This document shows, piece after piece, positions 15,790 to 23,468 of a stretch of 64,000 nucleotides of DNA. The notes beneath the pieces are model-generated. The model saw nothing but the letters and a program-made list of their open reading frames with translations. It searched no databases and was not told the origin of the DNA. Positions within the stretch are counted from its first letter, which is position 1, and each line of letters begins with the position of its first letter. Source of the stretch: CAYNWT01 sp964450955 (GTDB taxonomy: Bacteria; Planctomycetota; Planctomycetia; Planctomycetales; Planctomycetaceae); contig CAYVFI010000029.1 in NCBI GenBank assembly GCA_964450955.1, forward strand, positions 1-64,000, given 5' to 3'. A program made the position numbers and the translations under genes.

Positions 15790-17406
15790 ATGTCTTCGAA
15801 CAACATCTTCCTTTCGATATCAGTGTTCCTGAACCTGGTGCTGCTGGCTCTGTTTTGGGCAACGTTAAGTAACACCGGAAAGGACTCGGCTGACCTGGTT
15901 CAGCTGAAGAGTGATCTTCAGGCTCGTGAACAGGACTTAAAGCAGGCTCAAACTGACATAACTGCCCTGAAGGGGAAAATTGGTGTGCAGGCCGACTTGA
16001 TTGGAACTGCGGACGATCAGGACGGAGATACCATGCTGGGCCAGCTGGACACCCTGATTGCAATGAGCGATGACGGCACGCAGGGCGAACGGTCAGTCGA
16101 AGCCGCGATGCGGAAGATGAGCTCACTACTTAGTAATCAGAGAATCCAGTTGCAGCAGCGACAGGATCAGCTGAATGCTGAGCAACTTCGATTCAACAAC
16201 ATGGTCGCCCAGAAGCAGGCGGAAGTCACTGAGCACGACGACGCAAAACTGAAAGCAGAGAAGACCCTCGAAAGAGAACGCAAGATCTTCAGCGAAGACA
16301 TCGATGCGAAGGATCAGATCATCGCTGGTGTTCGAAACGATCTCAACGATGCTCAGGCTGAACTGGAACGTGTCCGTGTTGAAAAGGATACGATCATTGC
16401 TGACCAGAACGAACGGATTGCTCGCCAGAGTGCGAACCTTGTTCGGCTTAAGCGAGAGAAGTTTGAGCGAGAAGACCTCAGCTTCGAAATTGCTGACGGC
16501 CGAATTTCTTATGTCGACAACAACCGCAAAGTTGTCTCCATTAACCTGGGCAGAGCGGACGGTTTGAAGCCAGGTATCTCATTCAGTGTGTACCAGAAAG
16601 ATAACTCGGGTATTGGTCGTCGAAACACAGAAGACATTAAGGGCAAGATTGAAGTGACTGCGATTCTTGGTCCTCACCGGGCGGAAGCGCGAATTCTTGA
16701 CCCAACTCAAGCGGTCAAAAGGCGAACCGGCGAAGACGATCGTTCGACGTTTGCTCGCCGATCCAGTTACTACCAGTCAAAGTTGCTGCGACCGATTGCA
16801 CAGGGCGATCCGATTTACTCACCAGCGTTTAGTCGCGGTAGCAAAGAACTGTTCTCACTGGTCGGTATCATTGACACCGATGGCGACGGCAAGAGTGATC
16901 GCGAAGTTGTGCGGAACCTGATTCGAGCGGCTGGTGCCGGTATCGACAATGAGATTGGCGACAACGGTGAGGCACTTGTTACTTCTGAGATTACACACAA
17001 GACACGGTTCCTCGTAATTGGCGATCTGGGTGACCAGGACAAGACCGAAGACACTCGTCAGAAAGCCGCTTATCAGAAGATTCAGGCCGCTGCTGAGAGA
17101 CTTCGACAGGACGCTTTGGACAACGGAATTCGTATCGTTTCACTGCGAGCGTTCCTTGACTACCTGGGCTACCAGGCTCCAGCTTCACCGTGGCGGAAGG
17201 GCGAAGATCTTCCAACGACGCTTAGTGCGGGTGCAGCCAGTGATGGCACCAACGGTGGTCTCGGGCAACGACAGTCGCAGGGGAGTGTCTCTGGTCTGTA
17301 CCACCCGGAGAAACGCCGCGTGTACAACCTTCAGGACCGACTCGGCCGTAAGGGCACCAGCGGCAATACCAGTCCGCTTTACAAACGCGAGGGTGGTGGC
17401 AACTAA
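15790..17406 (+). CDS. Membrane-anchored coiled-coil envelope protein, function unknown
   Basis: A 538-residue protein with one N-terminal transmembrane helix (about 5-27), a long coiled coil (about 33-235, heptad-like, rich in Gln/Glu/Lys/Arg), then a small beta-rich segment (about 236-300) containing VVSINLGRADGLKPGISFSV. The GLKPG turn recalls the beta-barrels of MreC or secretion-associated periplasmic proteins, but the link is weak. A later acidic loop DTDGDGKSDRE (about 361-371) looks like a calcium-binding turn. The C-terminal 80 residues are Gly/Ser-rich and probably disordered. GAAGG lies 8 nt before the ATG. It is a single-gene unit with its own promoter candidate and a strong terminator. 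Confidence 0.8.
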   Translation: MSSNNIFLSISVFLNLVLLALFWATLSNTGKDSADLVQLKSDLQAREQDLKQAQTDITALKGKIGVQADLIGTADDQDGDTMLGQLDTLIAMSDDGTQGERSVEAAMRKMSSLLSNQRIQLQQRQDQLNAEQLRFNNMVAQKQAEVTEHDDAKLKAEKTLERERKIFSEDIDAKDQIIAGVRNDLNDAQAELERVRVEKDTIIADQNERIARQSANLVRLKREKFEREDLSFEIADGRISYVDNNRKVVSINLGRADGLKPGISFSVYQKDNSGIGRRNTEDIKGKIEVTAILGPHRAEARILDPTQAVKRRTGEDDRSTFARRSSYYQSKLLRPIAQGDPIYSPAFSRGSKELFSLVGIIDTDGDGKSDREVVRNLIRAAGAGIDNEIGDNGEALVTSEITHKTRFLVIGDLGDQDKTEDTRQKAAYQKIQAAAERLRQDALDNGIRIVSLRAFLDYLGYQAPASPWRKGEDLPTTLSAGAASDGTNGGLGQRQSQGSVSGLYHPEKRRVYNLQDRLGRKGTSGNTSPLYKREGGGN

Positions 17407-17435
17407 AGCCGCGATCAGCAACCGAACGCAATGAA

Positions 17436-17474
17436 AAGAAGCCGGCTTAGTGTCTCTAAGTCGGCTTCTTTTTT
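17436..17474. terminator. Bidirectional rho-independent terminator
   Basis: AAGAAGCCGGCTTAG (17436-17450) pairs with CTAAGTCGGCTTCTT (17456-17470), a 15-bp stem with one G-T wobble and a TGTCT loop. It is followed by TTTT on the plus strand and preceded by AAAA on the other side, so it can serve both the 15790 gene and the convergent redoxin gene. Confidence 0.85.
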
Positions 17475-17531
17475 CTTCGAACGATTGGTCAGTCGATTAG
17501 TCAACCCACAGCTGGGCCGCACTTGGTGCAG

Positions 17532-18152
17532 TTAATCCAGTTCGGGAATATAGCACCCAATGGCTTTGACCCGAGCCGATGCGATAGGCCGGTCCTCAAG
17601 AGTCGCAGTCACGGCGTCACGAAGTTCGTGAGTTGTGGCCTGTGTTCGATTCTTGCCAAAGTCCACGTACCAATTGTCAATCCGGCCGCTGTAGACCAGG
17701 TTGTCATTCGCATCAAACACCGCGGCTTGCGGCGTGACTGTGGCCTGTGCCTGGCGAACCAGGGTGTGGTTGGTATCGCACAAGGCTGTCGCTGTGTGAG
17801 AGTACTCCGCGAGATGCTGCCTGATTTTTTCTCGCGTATCGCTGGCGTTTGGGTAGACCAGAAACATCTCAACGTCTCGTTTGGCAAAATCCTGTGCCAT
17901 GCGCTGTAGCTCAGGAGCGTACCGGTTGGCGATGGGGCAGTCGGTCGTGACGAACACAAACACCCGTGCTTTTGCGACAGTGGCGAAGGGCTCGATCACA
18001 TTCCCGTCCAGATCGAAGACGTGTCTCGGCCTGATTCGGCTTGTACTGGCTGTTGGTTCTTCTGCCGTTGGTTCCGCAGGTGCTGGTATAGGTTTTGAAG
18101 AGTTGCAACCAAACTGCAAAGCGGCGACCAGCAGGAGGAATGTGGTTCTCAT
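17532..18152 (-). CDS. Redoxin/thioredoxin-fold lipoprotein
   Basis: A 206-residue protein with a signal peptide and lipobox LQFGC (Cys16), so probably membrane-anchored outside the cytoplasm. The thioredoxin-like fold carries FVFVTTDCPIANRYAPEL (65-82) with a single active-site-type Cys72 rather than CxxC, as in peroxiredoxin/AhpC-TSA-like redoxins. Its ATG overlaps the stop of the upstream cytochrome c/TPR gene by 4 nt (ATGA), so the pair is coupled. I recall such pairs as frequent in planctomycetes and acidobacteria. An electron-transfer or copper-handling role beside the cytochrome/monooxygenase-like protein is plausible but unproven. Confidence 0.8.
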   Translation of the reverse strand: MRTTFLLLVAALQFGCNSSKPIPAPAEPTAEEPTASTSRIRPRHVFDLDGNVIEPFATVAKARVFVFVTTDCPIANRYAPELQRMAQDFAKRDVEMFLVYPNASDTREKIRQHLAEYSHTATALCDTNHTLVRQAQATVTPQAAVFDANDNLVYSGRIDNWYVDFGKNRTQATTHELRDAVTATLEDRPIASARVKAIGCYIPELD

Positions 18153-20029
18153 TTTGATTTCCGTTTTGATTGCAAACGGACCCTTAAGTCCATGGCTGGC
18201 CGAGACGTGGGGTCAAGCTTAAGGACATAGTCGGCACACTGACGGGCCGCTTTTGATTCACCGGTTTCGGCATACGCTGTCGCGAGCCCCATCCAGCTTC
18301 GCGCATCTTTGGGGCTGGTCTTTACGGCCTTTCGCAGCAACGGAATCGCGTCTGCGAACTTCTTTTGTTTGATGCGAACGAAGCCCAGGTTCTTAATCGC
18401 GTTGGGTGAAGCTTCGCTGGTGGACAGCACTGTTTCCAGCAGTCGAGCTGCCTCGCTGAAGTTGCCCAAAGACATTTCGGCCACGGCAAGACTATTCAAA
18501 ACGACTGGCGATCCAGGCTCCATTTTCACCGCACGTTTTAGCACGTCCCGCGCGTCTGCGGGACGCCTTTGTGTCTGTAGAATCATGGCCCAGTTGGTTA
18601 GTGTCTTTGCCGATGGTCGTTCTTCCGCAAGGAATTTCATTTCGCGAACGACCCAAACAGCCTCTCGCCGGTAGATTGCGTTGGACAGCATTGTCCGCGT
18701 CTCTGGGTTCACGGGGACCATTTGGAACCACAGGTCACCCATTTCGTCGCTGGTCTCTGAGCCCTGAAGCACACGCCTGGGCGGTGAGTGGGGGTTCCGA
18801 ATATTGTCTTCGGAGTTGTCAAACGTAAATTGCATGTCGATGGTCGTGCCCGCCGGTAGACGGATCGGTTCAGCAAACTGATACTCGTCCTGCCAGTTGA
18901 AGTCCCACTCATCAATCTTGATCAGGCACTGCCGTTTGCCGTCTGGCAGTGTTGCGTAAGATTGCATTGTTTTCGCCAGCAAGTGGGCGTGCGGATAGAC
19001 ATTCAGCATGTCGACATCTACGGGAATCTGAAATTGTTCAGCGTGGACGTACTCTTTTTCGTTTGGCGGGATGTCGATAGTGGTCGGACCCATCCGAATG
19101 ATGACGGGAAGGTTTGTTGGCGGTTTGTCTGCGTAGAAGAAGCCAAGTTCGCACTTAATCGGTTCCGGCTTTCCAGTCGGCAGCATGTGCAGTTCAATGA
19201 CCAGGTCGATTTTTGGTGGTAACGGCCATGCGTACTTTTCTTCTCGCATGACGGGCTGCTTGCCCGGCGTCCAGCCCAACCAATGACCTTCCGGGTCGCG
19301 ACTGGCACCTGTTCCCATTCCTGAGGCGAAACCCGGTTCCGGATCGGCTTCGTCCAGAATCCGTGATTCCTGCGTGCTGTCAAACAGGAACCGGGCGTGG
19401 TGCACGATGCGAGGATTGGTGGTTCGAAACTCGAATCCTTGCACGTACTTCAGCTTCTCCGTGGGTATCGGGACCACGAACTGGCGGAACACATTCTGAC
19501 CTTCGGGCGGCAACGTATACTCGCGATCCATCGAGACCTTGAGGTCCGGTTCTCCCAATTGCCAGTCCGAACTGAACTGTGGCATCGCGGGCATGTGCTG
19601 TTGGTCGCCTTCGACACACCCTTGCTCGGCCCATCGCTTTAGCAGTTCCAGTTGGTTGTCATGCAGGTGTCGTGAGTTCCTGAACCGAGTCAGGCTGGCA
19701 TCCGGCAGGAACGGCGGCATGTATCGCGACTGAGTTACCTCGACCAGCTGTTGGGCTCGCTTCTTCGCATCGTCGTAGCTGATGAGCGAAAACGGCGCGA
19801 CTTGTCCGGGCCGGTGACATGCGACACATTGGTCATAGATTAACGGCGCGATGTGCTGCGTGAACGTGGGCCGCGCTGGCAGTTCCGGGGTTGGAATGTC
19901 AGTGGGTGAGGCGGATGTAGGATCAGAATTTGTGTCTGTAATGGGGTCATCGGCCGCGGGTTTCGTGGTGACAACGTAGACACCGCACATAATCGCGATT
20001 GCAGCAATAAGAAAGATGAAGGGCTTCAT
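18149..20029 (-). CDS. Cytochrome c / copper-monooxygenase-like / TPR protein
   Basis: A 626-residue exported protein. An N-terminal helix (3-21) is a signal anchor. A heme c site CVACH (68-72) lies in a short cytochrome domain. Residues about 135-445 resemble the two-domain copper type II ascorbate-dependent monooxygenase fold (peptidylglycine hydroxylase-like), with a His pair in IVHHARFLF, YPHAHLLAK near 345-355 and a Met-containing C-terminal part. Residues about 470-620 contain at least three tetratricopeptide repeats. Heme plus putative copper sites suggest an oxidoreductase; the substrate is unknown. The following gene, a redoxin lipoprotein, overlaps by 4 nt. It may begin a two-gene transcript from the divergent region before the CotH-like gene. 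Confidence 0.82.
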   Translation of the reverse strand: MKPFIFLIAAIAIMCGVYVVTTKPAADDPITDTNSDPTSASPTDIPTPELPARPTFTQHIAPLIYDQCVACHRPGQVAPFSLISYDDAKKRAQQLVEVTQSRYMPPFLPDASLTRFRNSRHLHDNQLELLKRWAEQGCVEGDQQHMPAMPQFSSDWQLGEPDLKVSMDREYTLPPEGQNVFRQFVVPIPTEKLKYVQGFEFRTTNPRIVHHARFLFDSTQESRILDEADPEPGFASGMGTGASRDPEGHWLGWTPGKQPVMREEKYAWPLPPKIDLVIELHMLPTGKPEPIKCELGFFYADKPPTNLPVIIRMGPTTIDIPPNEKEYVHAEQFQIPVDVDMLNVYPHAHLLAKTMQSYATLPDGKRQCLIKIDEWDFNWQDEYQFAEPIRLPAGTTIDMQFTFDNSEDNIRNPHSPPRRVLQGSETSDEMGDLWFQMVPVNPETRTMLSNAIYRREAVWVVREMKFLAEERPSAKTLTNWAMILQTQRRPADARDVLKRAVKMEPGSPVVLNSLAVAEMSLGNFSEAARLLETVLSTSEASPNAIKNLGFVRIKQKKFADAIPLLRKAVKTSPKDARSWMGLATAYAETGESKAARQCADYVLKLDPTSRPAMDLRVRLQSKRKSK

Positions 20030-20130
20030 AGACAGAAAGTTTCCGAACGGTGAGTAACCCGAATTTTACCATCGCCCGGCGGTGCCAGGTCAAGTTCTCC
20101 CCCTCAGTCGTATGCTGGCTTTGAATTTGT

Positions 20131-20145
20131 GCTCACGAAGTGAGC
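20131..20145. promoter_or_regulatory. Short palindrome in divergent intergenic region
   Basis: GCTCAC-GAA-GTGAGC is a perfect 6-bp inverted repeat with a 3-nt centre, between the leftward cytochrome c gene and the rightward CotH-like gene. Its size and position fit a dimeric operator, but a palindrome this short can occur by chance. Confidence 0.25.
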
Positions 20146-20271
20146 CGCCACAACGAAGCTCAATACGCATTTGCGACGTGTATCAATGAGTCTCAGCAAC
20201 ACAAGATGTCGTGGTCCCTTCTCATGGACGTTCGTTAGTCTGTGGGCTCACTTCACTGTCCAGGTTCGAAC

Positions 20272-21990
20272 ATGTTTATTCGCTTAGCAGCGCTTGCGGT
20301 CGCGTTTACAGCCATTTCCGCCCCCGTATCCGTTCAGCAGGAGAACGCTGTTGGGTACGCCGAACGAACCCAGGGCGCTTCGGCTGCTGAGCCGAATCCA
20401 GTATACGGGCGCGATTCAACAATATTCGGGCTCGATTCAGTCACTGAAATCCGTATCGAAATCTCCGCCTCAGAATGGCAAAAGCTACAGCCGCCTGCGG
20501 ATACCGATTGGGACATTAGTCGCGCGCTGGAAGGCGTGGTGTCGGACGCGATACAGGGTAGAAACTTCAAGAGCGACCGATCGTCGCGACCAGGTCTGGC
20601 TGGTTATGCAGGTATCGATCATCAGTACGGGAAGGCCAACATCAGGATTGGTGATGAAACCGCTACGAACGTGGGCGTGCGATACAAGGGGAACGGGACC
20701 TTTCTCTCCGGGTACGTGGAGGGAAAGTGTTCGTTCAAAATTGACTTCAACGAGTACGAGAAAGACGGCGAGTTTCGTGGCCTGAAGAAGTTCAATCTAA
20801 ACAACAATATCAGCGACCCGTCGTACCTGCGTGAAGCACTGTCGTACGAACTTTTCCGCGAAGCAGGCATCGCGGCTCCGCGTGTGGGCTGGGCTCACGT
20901 GAGCGTTGCAGTTGGCGACGACGAACCGATTCAACTTGGGCTGTATTCGATTGTCGAACAGGTTGATAAACGCTTCCTCAAGCGTCATTACGGGTCATCG
21001 AAGGGACTGCTATTAAAGCCCAGCACGTTTGGGACGTTTCGATATTTCGGCGAAGACTGGACGAAGTATGAGGACGCGTACAACCCAAAGACGACGGCGA
21101 CCGATGAGCAAAAGAAGCGATTGATTGAGTTCGCCAGGTTGGTTCAGCAGGGAACCGACGAAGAATTTGCGAGCCGTGTTGAAGAGTTCCTGGATATGGA
21201 TCAGTTTCTGACTTTCCTGTCGATGAACGTGCTGCTGTCCAACATGGACAGCTTCCTTGGTGGTTCTCAAAACTACTACGCATACCTGAACCCCGAATCA
21301 AACCGGTTCGAACTCCTGCCGTGGGACCTCGATCATTCCTTCGGTGCGTTTCCGTTGATGGGGACTCCCGAGTCGCGGCGCGATATGAGTATTGATCGAC
21401 CGGGGGCGGAGAGTAGCAACAACCGGGTGCTGGAACGTGTGTTGGCAAACGACGGTTTCCGGGACGCGTACCATGAGAAGCTGGATTCGCTTTTGAACAC
21501 GGTCTTTGACGAACAAAAACTGCAGGCGCAAATTGAAGCGACTGGTGATCTTGTGCGACCGATGATTGATGAACATGAACGCGAGGCGTTTGATCTGGTG
21601 CTTGGTGAGGCTCCGACGTGGGCCGAACCGCACGTACTGAAGTACTTCGTCACGAAACGAACAGAATCGGTTCGAGCCCAGCTTTCCGGCAAATCAACCG
21701 GGCAAACTCACGGCTACAGTAACGGTGACCTACCCGGACTCTGGATCGCAATCGGTATCGCGTTCCTGATCGCACTTGGCATCAACGGCTTAGCCTGGCT
21801 GTTCGGCCTGTTTGCCGGATTCAAGGGCGGCAACGGGTGGGGTGTCGCGAATATGTTGTTATACCCGCTGTCACCGATGGTGTTCGGATTCGCCGTGCGC
21901 CGCGATTTGGGGCTGCGTTCCGCGATCGCTGCAACAGTCGCGATGAGTTTCATGATCGCGGTTCTGGTATGGGCGATCGTATCGATGTGA
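20272..21990 (+). CDS. CotH-kinase family protein with C-terminal membrane helices
   Basis: A 572-residue protein with a signal peptide (about 1-22) and a CotH domain (about 45-440). Segments FRGLKKFNLNNNISDPSYL and ELLPWDLDHSFG (near 345-356) are characteristic; CotH proteins have an atypical kinase fold and in Bacillus spores phosphorylate coat proteins. Three hydrophobic helices follow at about 490-572, so the CotH domain is probably displayed outside the cytoplasm and tethered by its C-terminus. I chose the ATG at 20272, which begins the signal peptide; an upstream GTG at 20242 would add ten polar residues. It stands alone, with a repeat array downstream. Confidence 0.88.
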   Translation: MFIRLAALAVAFTAISAPVSVQQENAVGYAERTQGASAAEPNPVYGRDSTIFGLDSVTEIRIEISASEWQKLQPPADTDWDISRALEGVVSDAIQGRNFKSDRSSRPGLAGYAGIDHQYGKANIRIGDETATNVGVRYKGNGTFLSGYVEGKCSFKIDFNEYEKDGEFRGLKKFNLNNNISDPSYLREALSYELFREAGIAAPRVGWAHVSVAVGDDEPIQLGLYSIVEQVDKRFLKRHYGSSKGLLLKPSTFGTFRYFGEDWTKYEDAYNPKTTATDEQKKRLIEFARLVQQGTDEEFASRVEEFLDMDQFLTFLSMNVLLSNMDSFLGGSQNYYAYLNPESNRFELLPWDLDHSFGAFPLMGTPESRRDMSIDRPGAESSNNRVLERVLANDGFRDAYHEKLDSLLNTVFDEQKLQAQIEATGDLVRPMIDEHEREAFDLVLGEAPTWAEPHVLKYFVTKRTESVRAQLSGKSTGQTHGYSNGDLPGLWIAIGIAFLIALGINGLAWLFGLFAGFKGGNGWGVANMLLYPLSPMVFGFAVRRDLGLRSAIAATVAMSFMIAVLVWAIVSM

Positions 21991-22046
21991 TTCCCAGGAG
22001 GCAGCTATCCTCTCGACAGGCGGTGTCCTACCGGCCCCCCTCCAAT

Positions 22047-22290
22047 GGTAACCCGACGCGTCAGCGAGGACTCGTGCGGATCGTGAATGCTGCCTCGCTT
22101 ACGCGTCGGGTTACCAATCTTCCTCACTACCGCGTCGCGGTTACCGATGTGCCTCGCTTACGCGTCGGGTTACCAATCTTCCTCACTACCGCGTCGCGGT
22201 TACCGATGCTGCCTCGCTTACGCGTCGGGTTACCCTTCTTTCTCACTAACGCGTCGCTGTAACCAATCTTTCTCACTAACGCGTTGCGGT
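22047..22290. repeat. Planctomycete-type GGTAACCCGACGCGT repeat array
   Basis: An inverted copy GGTAACCCGACGCGTCAGCG (22047-22066, extending to 22069) faces three direct copies of CCTCGCTTACGCGTCGGGTT (beginning 22093, 22152 and 22212, each continuing ACC). The inverted and first direct copies match at 22 of 23 positions and could form a long stem with a 23-nt loop. A second motif (TCACTACCGCGTCGCGGTTACC and decaying versions) alternates with the first, giving a period of 59-60 nt. The array lies between the convergent CotH-like and cluster A genes, where it may act as a transcription barrier. Confidence 0.8.
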
Positions 22291-22469
22291 CATAAGAGAA
22301 CTCGGCTTGCCTTAGAAACCGGATTCAGCCATGCCGAGCATTCTCGAACATTCACAGACAAACGGGCAGGTCGCGATAAGGCCTAACCAACCTAAGGCGT
22401 ACAAGGGATACAGGGTTTTCTTGGGAAGGCGTTGCATATTCCGACCGATCCATCGGACTCTGCACCTGG

Positions 22470-23468
22470 CTACTTGGTCTTCTTCGCAGCCGACTGTTCT
22501 GCTTGCTCGTACAGGATCGCCAGCGGAACCAATAGCTGTTCCAATTCCGCGTAGTAGTCTTCTTCGCGGTAGTCGCTGCGATTTTCACGAAGACGGATGA
22601 CAGCCATTTCCAGATCGTCGCGCTCGGCGACCAATCGGGCTGGCATGCTGCGTTCCAGCTTACCGCGGACCAAGTGCCATTGGTGTGCGCGGAAGCCGTC
22701 CAGTGCTCCACCTTTTGATCTGGCAACAGGACGCAGCCCCACGAACGCGTCGAACCGAGTACCGCGTTCGTCGCCGTTGTCGTCGATCAACGCGTGTTCG
22801 GTCGCCAGTCGGCCGTTCTCTTTGTAAAAGTCCTGCGTGCGACGAGCCGCAACCAGCCAGGCTTCCAACAAAGACGTCTGACCGTCTTTGTCCAGATCGA
22901 TGGACGCGTCGGCAATGACTTTCGCCAGGTATTCTCCGAACCGTGCGTAGTTGTGTTCGAGCCCGCTTTTTGTGGCAGTCACGACAACCCGGTTCTTGCC
23001 AGAAAGCCGATTGATGAAAGGAGCACTAGCCGACGCGCAGTTGACGATGGCGACTTTGCGATCCTTGCCAAGCCATTCATTGAGATCTTTGCCGGCCACG
23101 TCCGGTCCACGCAGATTGAACTTGGCGGACCGGTCATCAAACGTGCCGTGCCCGAGCAAGACGATCCACAGCGGGCTGGTGATCGGCGACGCTTCGATTG
23201 TCGCCTTCATCAGGTCGCGATCTGTTTTGGTTCCGCCCTGACCTTCCAGTCGGACAACGTTCGCCTGACCAAGCTTTCCAGCCGCTTCCCACAGATTGCC
23301 CCACTGCGTGAAGCTTTTCCCAAACTCCTCCGTCCCCGGCGCGCCGATGGCGACGATTACGGTTGGGGGCGTCTGCGGCGTGGCAGCTTTGGTGACTGCT
23401 GGTGCAGATGTCGCGGGTGTGTCCTGAGCAAACAGGCTGGCGAAGATGATTGCTATGGTGCTGATCAT
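22470..23468 (-). CDS. Caspase/legumain-like (clan CD, C13-type) putative protease
   Basis: A 332-residue protein with a signal peptide (about 1-14) and a clan-CD protease-like domain: IVLLGHGTFDD (102-112) carries the candidate catalytic His107, and KVAIVNCASASAPF (138-151) carries the candidate Cys144, at the usual spacing of about 37 residues and after hydrophobic strands as in caspases and C13 peptidases. DLDKDGQTSLLEAW further on resembles segments of bacterial C13 proteins. The ATG at 23468 overlaps the upstream gene's stop (ATGA), which decides the start. Last gene of cluster A. The signal peptide suggests action outside the cytoplasm. Substrate unknown; it could mature or destroy other cluster products. 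Confidence 0.75.
   Translation of the reverse strand: MISTIAIIFASLFAQDTPATSAPAVTKAATPQTPPTVIVAIGAPGTEEFGKSFTQWGNLWEAAGKLGQANVVRLEGQGGTKTDRDLMKATIEASPITSPLWIVLLGHGTFDDRSAKFNLRGPDVAGKDLNEWLGKDRKVAIVNCASASAPFINRLSGKNRVVVTATKSGLEHNYARFGEYLAKVIADASIDLDKDGQTSLLEAWLVAARRTQDFYKENGRLATEHALIDDNGDERGTRFDAFVGLRPVARSKGGALDGFRAHQWHLVRGKLERSMPARLVAERDDLEMAVIRLRENRSDYREEDYYAELEQLLVPLAILYEQAEQSAAKKTK

Noticed and set aside
22087..22290. CRISPR-like array
   Set aside because: The segments between repeats are themselves repeats, not unique spacers; there are only three to four units and no cas genes are near.
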